In this document: piece by piece, positions 57,301 to 64,000 of the stretch
How positions within the stretch are numbered: the first letter of the stretch is position 1
How the letters are laid out: each line of letters starts with the position of its first letter
Source: Cristatella mucedo
Taxonomy: Eukaryota > Bryozoa > Phylactolaemata > Cristatellidae
NCBI GenBank assembly: GCA_009760855.2
Contig: WPIO01000003.1
Location: 6,507,501-6,571,500 of the forward strand
Direction: 5' to 3'
DNA: 64,000 bases
The notes under the pieces: model-generated
What the model was told of the DNA's origin: nothing
What the model saw: only the letters and a program-made list of their open reading frames with translations
Database searches by the model: none
Made by a program: the position numbers and the translations under genes

Positions 57301-57327
57301 GAGACTAAGGAAGTGGACACTGATTGA
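42296..57327 (+). CDS. LUC7L3: LUC7L3-type U1 snRNP-associated splicing factor, nine coding exons, 455 aa
   Basis: The spliced product of nine exons (42296-42397, 43540-43646, 45677-45797, 48949-49029, 51629-51724, 53943-54110, 55566-56050, 56996-57087, 57212-57327) is 1368 nt, 455 codons plus TGA. All introns are GT-AG and the phases agree. Domains: an N-terminal Luc7 box (AAQLLDELMG), a CCCH-type finger (Cys36, Cys44, Cys59, His63), a charged helical segment (about 72-165), a C2H2 finger (Cys186, Cys189, His205, His211) inside the family signature MEVCSVCGAFLIVGD, an RS domain (about 245-385) and an acidic C-terminus. Luc7 proteins act in the nucleus with U1 snRNP in 5' splice-site selection; LUC7L3 (CROP) is the long RS-rich member. 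Human LUC7L3 is of similar length (432 aa from memory). The ATG at 42296 fits the family start; the frame also extends a few codons upstream but without an ATG. Function is assigned by family, not shown here. Confidence 0.95.
43540..43646 (+). CDS. LUC7L3: LUC7L3 exon 2 (CCCH-type zinc finger)
   Basis: The acceptor is CTGCTTCAG and the donor is GAAGA before GTAAGT, which leaves phase 2. The exon encodes VCKYFVCGFCPHDLF and then DLGICGKMHDEALRE, carrying the four zinc ligands Cys36, Cys44, Cys59 and His63. This is the finger that in Luc7 proteins faces the U1 snRNA:5' splice-site duplex (family knowledge). Confidence 0.95.
44045..44155 (+). mobile_element. LINE-A terminal fragment in LUC7L3 intron 2
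   Basis: It is close to consensus: GCAGCAAATGTAAAGCGCCT, AGATTAAGTTCTCTGAGGGC and GCTTTATCAAGTGCAATATT with an ATTATTAT tail. Confidence 0.75.
45123..45255 (-). mobile_element. LINE-B terminal fragment in LUC7L3 intron 2
   Basis: AATGTAATGTATCTCCTCTG, GTGTGTTACACATGATAGTT and AGCAGCTTTCGGTACGCATC match the LINE-B 3' end in antisense. Confidence 0.75.
45677..45797 (+). CDS. LUC7L3: LUC7L3 exon 3
   Basis: The exon follows TTTTTACCAG and completes the split Glu codon of exon 2. It encodes YKKSSRFQKVGFEEDWIRYL and continues through DVDRRIKRGQQRLIP, the conserved helical region after the first finger. It ends in phase 0 before GTAAAA. Confidence 0.94.
46295..47065 (-). mobile_element. LINE-A 3' portion in LUC7L3 intron 3
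   Basis: The minus strand encodes NFQLHNVAKIRACFDGDTTS, KLVHAFVTSCLDFCNSPLTG and LQLVQNSAARCVCRERRS, and on through KAWNSL-type sequence, then the 3' UTR and terminal hairpin (46320-46350). Confidence 0.8.
47119..47305 (+). mobile_element. SINE-B copy in LUC7L3 intron 3
   Basis: Perfect B box GGTTCGAATCC at about 47183, body TATCGCCACTGCAAGAGGTG and GAGGCTGTTAAATCAGCTAG, with a TATTTATTTTTAG tail. Confidence 0.8.
47310..48948 (+). other. rest of LUC7L3 intron 3, with a small frame and a triplicated 20-mer
   Basis: A 51-codon frame (47328-47483, starting MGIKYRAAVDCLL) and a 126-codon frame (47462-47842) overlap here; neither is recognised. Three copies of YATCTTTTGTGCTGCAAAAA lie at 47730, 47759 and 47791. 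Confidence 0.3.
48949..49029 (+). CDS. LUC7L3: LUC7L3 exon 4
   Basis: The acceptor TTTTTATTTAG precedes a Gly/Pro-rich linker (GAGGPPGNPKDEK), and the exon then starts the coiled coil (AQLLSQRINELVEQ). It is 81 nt, phase 0 on both sides, with donor CAG before GTAATC. Its reading continues directly into exon 5 as in the human protein. Confidence 0.93.
49750..50090 (-). mobile_element. LINE-B fragment in LUC7L3 intron 4
   Basis: Diverged antisense matches include GTGGCTTTCGATGCGCAAAC, GGCTGAAGCTGGTGCCTCAA and TGAGCCATGTGGGTC, the region equivalent to 28.8-29.3 kb. Confidence 0.6.
50133..50295 (+). mobile_element. SINE-A copy in sense orientation, LUC7L3 intron 4
   Basis: Head TGGTTTGGTTCAGGGGTTAA (A-box-like), B-box-like GGGCTTGAGCCC, tail GGCATATGTAAAGCATTGGA, AGAGATTACATTCTCTTAGG and ATGCTATACAAATAAATT. 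This copy shows most clearly that the SINE tail parallels the LINE-A end. Confidence 0.8.
50455..51020 (+). mobile_element. LINE-A 3' portion, diverged, LUC7L3 intron 4
   Basis: It reads AFVTSRLL-like sequence near 50476, LAYLYKVLPNQARHRTIARL, FADLGFSLYAPKA and a decayed 3' end with AAAGAGATTGAGTTCTG. Confidence 0.65.
51505..51531 (+). other. candidate 27-nt cassette microexon in LUC7L3 intron 4
   Basis: The bases TCTGTCTGTGCAG before 51505 form a good acceptor and GAG followed by GTATGT forms a good donor. The enclosed 27 nt are open in phase 0 (YDINKRIFE) and could be included between exons 4 and 5 without shifting frame, adding nine residues to the coiled coil. Direct joining of exons 4 and 5 matches the family better, so any use would be alternative. 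Confidence 0.25.
51629..51724 (+). CDS. LUC7L3: LUC7L3 exon 5 (coiled coil)
   Basis: The acceptor is GTATGTTTGTAG and the donor is AAT before GTAAGA; the exon is 96 nt, phase 0 on both sides. It encodes AERLGCEGKVDEAQVALKQA followed by DHLRKEQRQLEN, equivalent to the human segment around ELGSEGKVEEAQ. Confidence 0.94.
52442..52611 (-). mobile_element. SINE-B copy in LUC7L3 intron 5
   Basis: The antisense copy starts ACTAGCTGATTTAACAGCCT and carries GTAGCGACAGAAGAGCC, the complement of the B box (GAATTCGAACCCACG) and GGTCCCGAGGTCATG. Confidence 0.8.
53180..53245 (+). repeat. short LINE-A-like tail and (ATT)n/(TAG)n run
   Basis: TCTTATCAAGTGTGTTATTATTATTATTA followed by TAGTAGTAGTAG resembles only the last 30 bases of LINE-A; the element itself cannot be proved. 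Confidence 0.4.
53943..54110 (+). CDS. LUC7L3: LUC7L3 exon 6 (C2H2 zinc finger)
   Basis: The acceptor is TTGTATCTTTCCAG and the donor is AAG before GTAAAA; 168 nt, phase 0 on both sides. It encodes LKQMEVCSVCGAFLIVGDAE and HLLGKQHVGYAQV, with ligands Cys186, Cys189, His205 and His211. This is the most conserved part of the family and the strongest evidence for the assignment. Confidence 0.97.
54507..54632 (-). mobile_element. SINE-A copy in LUC7L3 intron 6
   Basis: Antisense TATAGCGCCCTAAGAGAACT, CTATTCAGGTGCTTCAC, GGGCTCGAGCCCCACGACC and CTTAACCACTGGGCC are close to the family consensus. Confidence 0.8.
55566..56050 (+). CDS. LUC7L3: LUC7L3 exon 7 (RS domain)
   Basis: This 485-nt exon begins after GCTGTTCACAG with basic/acidic sequence (EQKRQRELKVRADREEREK) and continues into more than a dozen imperfect SRSKDRR-type heptads. 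The repeats use varied codons (CGA/CGC/CGG/CGT, AGC/TCG/TCC), so selection probably acts on the protein rather than on a recent DNA expansion. The exon ends in phase 2 at GGAAAG before GTACGAG. RS domains are phosphorylated and mediate contacts between splicing factors. Confidence 0.93.
56996..57087 (+). CDS. LUC7L3: LUC7L3 exon 8 (candidate)
   Basis: The acceptor CTGGCATTGCAG restores the split Arg codon of exon 7. The 92-nt exon encodes RHSPGYGNDGIRDKEKAAND followed by KERVRSSSFT, and ends in phase 1 before GTATGT. It lacks a conserved motif, so the support is splice sites, phase and charged composition. Confidence 0.75.
57212..57327 (+). CDS. LUC7L3: LUC7L3 terminal coding exon 9
   Basis: The acceptor TATTTTGTTTTAG gives two bases that complete the codon from exon 8. 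The exon then reads HDARSALGANRSPGPIGLSE and ends QANGETKEVDTD before TGA. The acidic end with the NG.T/E pattern resembles the C-terminus of vertebrate LUC7L3 (NEVNGTSED...). Inferred from splice phase plus that similarity. Confidence 0.75.
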
Positions 57328-58375
57328 TTGCTCCTTACATACATTACTCAGAGGTAAGTGTCCAGTGCCGTCTTTTTGCTTTCAGCTACTAAGAGGTAAG
57401 CTGCTGTGCCGTGATTGCTCAAGCATGCCTATATCTTTGGGTTACAAAGGTACAAATGTTCTAGCAGCAACTTGCTGCTAGCATCGTTCAGGGTGGCCCG
57501 GCGTGTGGGCAAATGCAGCATGCTTTGGTAAAAACTGGGTTTCTGCCTATTGAGTGTGGGCTAAATCCCGAGTACTGGCTTCTGATCTACTATTGGATTT
57601 TTCATGCTCCTTTTAAAGACTGCATTAGCCCACCCGAATTCACGTAACTTTGACACTGTCTATTGCTTTGTTTTGCCGTGAGTACTGTCATACAGCGAAG
57701 ACAGAGCACCTGGCCGCTCGCTGGAGAGTCTTCACTTTGTGGTAAAAGTGACGCCATGTTATCTGCAAGAGGTATCTCTCCATTTGGTTCATGTTCAAAA
57801 TGTCAGGTATTCCCGTGCGGCCCTGTTCGGTTTTTGCATTCATGCCCGGTAGGACGTTAATTGTAGCATGTGGGCATATATGTTATTGGAGTCAAATGCC
57901 TGCCGTGCTGTAGGTCACTGTCGATGTGTACAATTGTTGCTCTGGTGATTGTAGGTTGTCGGAGTTGTTTTTACCGAGATGGATTTGTTTGGGAGAGAAG
58001 ACAGTTGCACCGGGGCCGTCCGTTCCCCGTGTACGTGACGATGCTACTGTCAGACAACTGCAGGTACCAGCCAAGTAGGTCTCACGAAGTCAAAAGCTTG
58101 TGTTCCTGTGCATATCTTGATCTATTAAGGTTCAGCTACAATTCTTAGATGTTTCTGGGCATTAAGGTATGTTGCTACGTCTTTCGTCATCGGCAGTAAT
58201 GCCTCCTATGTAATTTCCATCTGGATTTGCATTGTATCATCCACTGAATTTACAAGTAAACCTGGTCAGCACCGTGTTCTTTTTGCTTTATATTGTCTCT
58301 TATTTGCTGCCGTGCGGCTCTTTGTTGTCCTGCTATCATTACAATTTTGATTAAAGAATGCATTTACTCATGTGT
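57328..58375 (+). other. LUC7L3: LUC7L3 probable 3' UTR with ATTAAA signal
   Basis: No gene-like frame is recognised after the TGA. The first convincing cleavage signal seen is ATTAAA at 58350-58355. The end point is an estimate; transcript data would set it. Confidence 0.4.
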
Positions 58376-58939
58376 TATATCTGCCGTGAAACTCCATACG
58401 TAGCAGCTCCAGCTGAAGTTGTTATATAGCATTGATCTCACTATACATTATGGGGCGATGAGAGCCTCATTCAGCAGTCTGGGGTGTGGAGTGAGGCATC
58501 GAGATGATAAGCTGTCAATCTGCAGAGGTCAACTTAAAAGCTTATTGCTCGAAACCTGAAAATGATGTTAAGCCATTACTTATCTACCACTGATTTGTAT
58601 AACTGTGCTGGTCTCATCCCATTAAACCGTTTTGTCAACTACATGGCACAAAGCCAGTTGTTTTGCTAAAACACCTTGTTGGGGAGAATGGCATAATTGA
58701 AGTATTAGCGTATGTAGTTTCTAGCAATAGCATCGTTTGATGCTTAACGAGCTTGGCTTTGCTGTGTGAGATTGCAAATATATGTCGAGTTATGAAAGGG
58801 GTGCACATTGGCAATTTAAAAAAAATTACGATAGCCCTACTGACAGGCCTGTTTTTAATGGCTAAAAATTCATTTTAGTCGTCACATTCGCAATATTTCT
58901 GCTTCAATTTTTTTGCTCGCCTTTGACGGGCTGAAATGT

Positions 58940-59058
<119 letters not shown>

Positions 59059-59059
59059 T

Positions 59060-59840
59060 AACGGTAATGACCTCTCTTAATTTCCCAACATTAAACCTTC
59101 AACCTTCTTGCTATATTTTGGTACACGTCTACTTGTCATAAGAATAGTACCTTCGCCAAATATAGCTATACTTATTGCCCACATGTTGCAGTGACCATGT
59201 TGAGGGTATGGTGACCCTGCTGCATCAGTAAGGCTATAGCAATCGTGAGGTTGGATAAATGGCACTAGCAAATTCACTACGTGGCTACACTACCAGCAAC
59301 TATGCTTGACCTTTTTTGGTAGCTTTATCTTATCGGCTTTGTTAGAGCCGATAACTTGAGGTGACGACTGATTAAGATGGTGGTACTTGGGACTCGAAAC
59401 TGTGGTACTTCGGGAGCTCGCACGGTCATATAAGGATGCAATAGGAATCAATATTTGTAAAGATGCTGTACGTATGAGGCTTGCTATGAGTGGTAATTTC
59501 AGTCGTTGGGCAAAATTCCAGCCTCTGCTTGTCACAGCCGGGTCTATGTCATGTTCTTTGGGTCCGTACCTACTGGACAGAGGATGACTGGAATTATTTC
59601 ATTGACTGGTGAAATATATGTTCGTGATAATTTATAAGAAAAAACTCGTGAGAGTTGGCCTGATGCCAAGATAAGGCTTACTGACATAACTACGTTCAAG
59701 CTACTAGTAAGTTCTGTGGCCAATAGGTTATGTTTTTGAGCTGGTTTGTCAAAAAAAAATGCTTGAGCTCTTGAGTCAGGTAGTATAATGAACTAGCTCG
59801 TTTGCATTCAGGTGGTCCAGTAAGTAGAAATGCAAACGGA
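59060..59840. other. no recognised feature
   Basis: Only short frames on both strands. Confidence 0.3.
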
Positions 59841-59849
59841 AATGAAGCA

Positions 59850-60200
59850 GATACGAAGGGGTCGAGAGCGGTTCAAGTCCACAGGTCTGCTTGATGAGAC
59901 CACGGGTCACATAAGACAGATCACGCTTGGACTAGAACGACTCGAGTAAGTCGGAGCCTCAACCACCGATCTCAACCCGTTCGAGGATATTGTGACTGGC
60001 AGCATTGAAAGCCACCGAGAGATCAAAAGAATGAGGCCCATAGCTTTGCCGTCACCGTTTGTGACCGTAATGTCAGACGAAGCAGAGCTGTGTCTCCGGG
60101 ATGTCGGTCAAGTCCAACTAAAATTATCCTGATGAGTCATTCTTCTGTAAATGATTCACGTGCAGCTTAGAAAGAGTTCCGAGAATCTTGGAAAGAAGAC
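59850..60200 (-). mobile_element. diverged CR1/L2-type LINE remnant
   Basis: Antisense sequence such as GGCAGCATTGAAAGCCACCG and AGAGATCAAAAGAATGAGGC corresponds to the LSAAFDTxxH region of an RT (compare GGTATCAAAAGCTGCCGAAA in LINE-A). Too decayed to place in LINE-A or LINE-B. Confidence 0.4.
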
Positions 60201-60384
60201 ACAATTTCTGTTTGTTTTTTCATCTTGGAAAAAAAATCTTCCTAATCCTCTATCCCTAATATAATAGAAAACCGCCATTGCTCCTCAGAAACTTTCCCTA
60301 GACAGTTAACACAAGGACATTTTTCAAAGTTTTCAGGTTTAGCTGTTGGGCACTGTAAGAGTCAGGTTTGCACAAATGAAACGG

Positions 60385-60490
60385 GGTTAGCTGATTCAAC
60401 AACATTTATGTAGTTGCAGAAGAGCCTCAAAGGCAGTCACCACAGCTTGCAGTGGGCACTCAAAAGGATCGCCCACTGCAGGATGTGGTA
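60385..60490 (-). mobile_element. SINE-B fragment
   Basis: Antisense TTAGCTGATTCAACAACATT, GTAGTTGCAGAAGAGCC and GCTTGCAGTGGGCACTC match the SINE-B tail and body; the head is missing. Confidence 0.55.
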
Positions 60491-60559
60491 GAGTTTATCG
60501 GATCGTATCTTCGTCGGACCGAAAACTAAAATAGTGCGATGAATTCTCTAAGAAGCCAA

Positions 60560-61352
60560 GCAAAAGGCTGAAAGCAGTCTTTGAAGTACAGAAAAGCATT
60601 CAGGAGACTGCTTCTATAGATTGCCATCACGTCCGATCTAAGATAAAGGAGCTGTCTGTCTTCCAGTGGATTGCAAAAAATTTAACTAGCTCCTTAGTTC
60701 TGGCTCGCTCGATAGTTCTGGCTCGGCTTGGTAATTGTAATTTCCTTCTGGCTGGCCTACCAAAGAAATCAACTTGACCAGTGCTGCTGACCAAGAATGT
60801 GGCTTTTTTTGAAGTCCTAGAGGCTTGACCACGTTTTCTTTGCCATAAGAGCTGGATGGCTGCCGGTTGATCAATGGATACAGAGCAAAAATCTTTCGCT
60901 GACCCACAAGGCCCGCCACGGCTTGGCTCCTTCTTACCTAGCTGAACTGCTGTACCAGTTTCACCCTCTTCGTGCGCTCAGGTCCTTATGGACAATAAAT
61001 TAGCTGTTCCATTCCTCCGCTTAAAGACTGTTGTGCAGAAGCTTTAGCTATGCAGGTCCTAGGCCGTGGAATTCGCTTCCACAATTCTTAGGCAACAACT
61101 GCTCTCTTGCTGCCGACTACGGTTCATCTTTTTCAGCGGTCCTGAGCTGCTACTTCCATGCTACTCATTACCTCAACTGCTCTCCTGACTCTGCTATGCT
61201 TCTCACATTCTCTTTGTTGCGTGAGACGAAGTCTGTTGGCCACCGAACGCATACCGAAAGCCGCTTAGGCTGTGAGTGTGCTATACAAAACTCTCCTGCA
61301 TAACACCCACATAATCTTTATGGAGTTACAGACGGAGATACATTACATTACA
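60560..61352 (+). mobile_element. LINE-B 3' portion
   Basis: Decayed frames read LAGLPKKST, LTHKARHGLAPSYLAELL-type sequence, PRPWNSLPQFLGNN and the terminal AGACGGAGATACATTACATT. It is the + strand equivalent of the copy at 28.8-29.7 kb. Confidence 0.75.
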
Positions 61353-62078
61353 CATTACAGCATTTTTGCTGCGGTTCATGACTATCTAGACGATCGCAAC
61401 GCTATAAAATATGTGGTTGCTTCAGGCTGTCACAAAAAAACGTTGCCAAATTGGGCTGCAGAATGTCCCGAAAAGTCCACTTCTTTGATGTTCCCCTGAC
61501 AAATTCATGGAGGACATGGGAGCTTCCTCGGACGAGTAAGGCGACCCTTACACCAGGATATTCTAGACTTTAAACGGTGTTATCAAGGACAAAATAAGAA
61601 AAATGTGATGACTTATGTAGACAGCTTTCGAGAACTCGATCTGCAGTGTTGTCACAACTTCTCCTAAACATCTCAGGACGAAGATTTTTCAATGCTTTCG
61701 AAAATTCGTTAATTTGAAGCTATAACTGTCCATGTCACAAAAGCAAAGCTTTTAGGGAATAGTGGCAATTTTCTGTACTTTTGAGGGCCTAAAACACTTA
61801 CTTCCAAGGAACAAAAATGTGGGTACATTTTATAATGCCAAGTGTAGTGATATCTAGGACTTCCTGGTGGGTGCTTAGGTCATCTTAGGTCACCTAGTAT
61901 GATGATGATACTATTGTCAAGCCTGTACTTGACGCTCAAGCGTGATCTTCCAAGACCCTCGGTTAAGTATGGGTTCGAAGGCATCTGTGGCGTAGTGCCT
62001 CTCGAGCTGACTCCATGCACGCCAGTCAACTATATTTAGTCTATTTGTAATAATGGACAAAAATAATCATTGTATGCG
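61353..62078. other. unassigned, weak hints of transposase-like sequence
   Basis: Broken frames give GCHKKTLPNWAAECPEKS and SPKHLRTKIFQCFRKFVN. These faintly recall THAP/Harbinger-type elements but cannot be assigned. Confidence 0.2.
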
Positions 62079-62667
62079 GGTTCGGACATTTCCCCTTCCC
62101 CTGGACGTTCCCCCCCCCGGACATTTCCCCCCTGGGGTAGGACATTCCCCCCCCCCCGGTATATGGTTTAGGTTTTAGGGTTTACGGTGGGCTGCGCCTC
62201 CGCCGTCTAAATCCACCCTTGCTCGTATTCCGCTAATTAATTAAGGCGTAACTAGATCTCGAGCTCGAGATATACTCAGCAGACCTCAGAGGCTTAATGC
62301 TCATTTGCAGGAACGTGTGGCACACTGTAGCGCGAGCCCGCTTTGACGGGTACGAACACGTGCCTGGTGGCGTTGAGCGGGCCCGAACTCCCGCGGGACC
62401 GAACCGTATAGCTCGCCGCCACAGTCACTGCAACCGCCGCCCCGCTCGCTCCATTAGATACCATCCTTCCAATCCATCAATTCTTCTCATTATACTGAGT
62501 TGCTTTATTTTAATAGAGAGTGGACTTCATCTGATCATATATATATATATATATATTTATTTATTTATATCTGTATTCTTAGTTATACATTCAACATAGG
62601 GGGAAATGTCCTACCCAGTTGGGGGAATGTCCGGGGGGAAACGTCCAGGGGGAGAAATGTCCTACAA
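62079..62667. mobile_element. non-autonomous element with C-rich inverted repeats of about 70 bp
   Basis: The left end (62079-62157) reads GGACATTTCCCC, CTGGACGTTCCCCC, CGGACATTTCCCC, GTAGGACATTCCCCC. The right end (62598-62667) is its reverse complement with a few changes (GGGGGAAATGTCCTAC, GGGGGAATGTCCGG, GAAACGTCCAGG, GAGAAATGTCC). The 440-base interior has no coding domain. Superfamily and target duplication are unresolved. Confidence 0.7.
62535..62570. repeat. (TA)n/(TTTA)n run
   Basis: ATATATATATATATATATTTATTTATTTATA lies inside the C-rich inverted-repeat element. Confidence 0.8.
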
Positions 62668-62819
62668 CCATTTGTACGGCACCCTAAGAAAACTAGATTT
62701 GTTGGTATGCAGTCTACACATTCTGGAAAGGAAGCACAGTTGATCGACGATAACGTGCACGATCTCAATACCCTCTAGAACACCTATGACAAATCATGAG
62801 GACGGAACTAAAGCAGTAA

Positions 62820-63280
62820 GGAACAGGTGGGTTAATAGCTTCTTTTTAAATGTCAAATTGGAGGATGTCACGATTAGTTTGGAGCGAGTTTTTGGCTCTG
62901 AGATCATATGAGCTGCAGATAAACACTTTCCAAAGGATCCTCAGTTGGCTAGAGGCGAAGCCAAACGACTTTGAATTGGGAGAGCTGATAGTACTACCGG
63001 GAGCTTAGATAAGTTTTTTCGGATCGGTATTTTGGAGGAAAAGAATGGAGGAACCTGTATGAGAGTGACCGATCGTGAAGTTAATAAGTTGTATAGAAAA
63101 GTTGGCAACTATCCAAATCGGAACGCATGCGATACATTATGCAAAGGAGTTGAGAGGGTTCAGCGTGGAGGTTTCAAACCACAGATACAGCTTTGTGTCA
63201 TCTGCATATAAATAAAAATCTATTTTGTGCTGTGATAGCGTCGAGATTGCAAGAGGGAGAGCATACGTTACATCAGAAAT
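62820..63280 (-). mobile_element. old CR1/L2-type LINE fragment with YADD
   Basis: The minus strand encodes LPLAISTLSQHKIDFYLYAD with DTKLYLWFET (motif C YADD) and, downstream, decayed thumb sequence. It is more divergent from LINE-A than the other copies and may be a separate subfamily. Confidence 0.6.
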
Positions 63281-63455
63281 CCACAAATAATAAGCGGGTT
63301 TTACAGGGGAGAGCTTAGTAACTTGCAAACTTAAACTTCCAAGAGGCTTTTGGTGCTCATACGGTAGGCAACGGACTCCATCTCACTCAGCAAAGAGAAA
63401 GTGGGAAGCGTAGCATAGTAAGGGGTACAGTCGGGGAAATAGGTGGAGGAAAAGT
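63281..63455 (-). mobile_element. LINE-B-like 3' end, diverged
   Basis: Antisense GGGTTTTACAGGGGAGAGCT, GGTGCTCATACGGTAGGCAA and CTCAGCAAAGAGAAAGTGGG match the LINE-B end but without the ACATT tail. Confidence 0.55.
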
Positions 63456-63735
63456 AATGTAAAGTATCTCCGTAATGTACCTCCGTTTGTAACTACACAA
63501 AGCCATAACGACTACGTGGGTGTTACGCAGGAGAGTTTTTTGTAGTGCTACTCGAAGCCTAAGTGACTTTCGGTACGCATTCGGTATCCAACAGACTTTG
63601 TCTAGCGCAACGAAGAGAAATTAGGAAGCATAGCAGAGTCGGGAGAGCAGTTGAGGTAGTGAGTAGCATGGAAGTAGCAGCTCAGGACCGCTGAAAAGGA
63701 TGAGCCATAGTCGGCAGCAGGAGAGTAGTAGTCCG
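63456..63735 (-). mobile_element. LINE-B 3' end
   Basis: It begins GTATCTCCGTAATGTACCTC, then GTGTTACGCAGGAGAGTTTT and CATGGAAGTAGCAGCTCAGG, through the CATAGTCGGCAGCAGG stretch. Confidence 0.75.
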
Positions 63736-63759
63736 CTGTCCGCTAATATATCTGCTGTT

Positions 63760-64000
63760 CCACCAAGCCATAACGATGATCAAGTGTTACGCAGGAGAGT
63801 TTTGCATGGCCCCCTCAAAGGCTATGCAGCTTTCGGCACGCATTCCGTGGCCAAAAGACTCCGGTCCGTCGGTTCACGATCGTGCAATGAGTTCACCAGT
63901 ATAGAACATTGAGAGCGAAGCTTTTGTCGAAAATGGTTTTTACGTGAAAGAGCGGAGCAGCTAGTTTTTTCCAAAGATAACGTGTACGCATAATGATGCT
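63760..64000 (-). mobile_element. LINE-B 3' end, continues past the window
   Basis: CCAAGCCATAACGATGATCA, GTGTTACGCAGGAGAGTTTT and CAGCTTTCGGCACGCATTCC start a further copy in the same orientation; the window ends inside it. Confidence 0.65.

Noticed and set aside
61380-61800. Hint of a THAP/Harbinger-like protein (GCHKKTLPNWAAECPE, SPKHLRTKIF)
   Set aside because: Too short and broken, and the expected C2CH spacing is not visible.

Overview
This is animal nuclear DNA. It has GT-AG introns, tRNA-headed SINEs, two families of CR1/L2-type non-LTR retrotransposons, a pogo/Tigger DNA transposon, long (GT)n, (TA)n and (CTG)n microsatellites, and a conserved metazoan splicing-factor gene. The species cannot be fixed from the sequence; it looks invertebrate, but that is inference. 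No prokaryotic features, CRISPR arrays or operons are present.

Two protein-coding genes can be assembled. The first is a nine-exon LUC7L3-type (CROP/Luc7-like) gene on the + strand, 42296-57327. It encodes 455 residues: an N-terminal Luc7 box, a CCCH-type finger, a coiled coil, a C2H2 finger, an RS domain and a short acidic tail. Every junction is GT-AG and in phase. The second is a candidate four-exon gene on the - strand, 19699 down to 7608. It encodes a small secreted cysteine-rich protein of about 151 residues that begins with a signal peptide and a PAN/apple-like segment. Its first coding exon lies 43 bases downstream (in gene sense) of a (CAG)37 tract, and an intron of about 11 kb separates exons 1 and 2.

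Much of the remainder is mobile DNA. LINE-A has an RT with a YADD motif and a 3' end with a GCGCC...GGCGC hairpin followed by (ATT)n. LINE-B is a second CR1/L2-like family with an APE-type endonuclease remnant and a 3' end reading ...GGAGATACATTACATTACA. SINE-A has a tRNA-like head and a tail that matches the LINE-A 3' end. SINE-B is a different tRNA-headed SINE with a (TAAA)n or (TATTT)n tail. A Tigger element with TA duplications (24501-28616) is interrupted by a LINE-A and a SINE-A copy, and its 3' part holds a fragment resembling the restriction-like endonuclease domain of R2-type retrotransposons. A solo LTR sits inside a LINE-B end that itself sits inside a LINE-A copy.

Layout: 0-7.4 kb, decayed LINE-A/SINE-A and the nested LTR; 7.5-20.1 kb, the candidate secreted-protein gene, its long intron filled with LINEs; 20.1-24.5 kb, repeats and (TG)34; 24.5-28.6 kb, Tigger; 28.7-36 kb, LINE-B, LTR-like module, two LINE-A copies; 36-38 kb, GC-rich tandem repeats including telomere-like CCCTAAA motifs; 38.8-41.5 kb, repeat mosaic; 42.3-58.4 kb, LUC7L3; 58.4-64 kb, (GT)57, LINE remnants and a C-rich inverted-repeat element.
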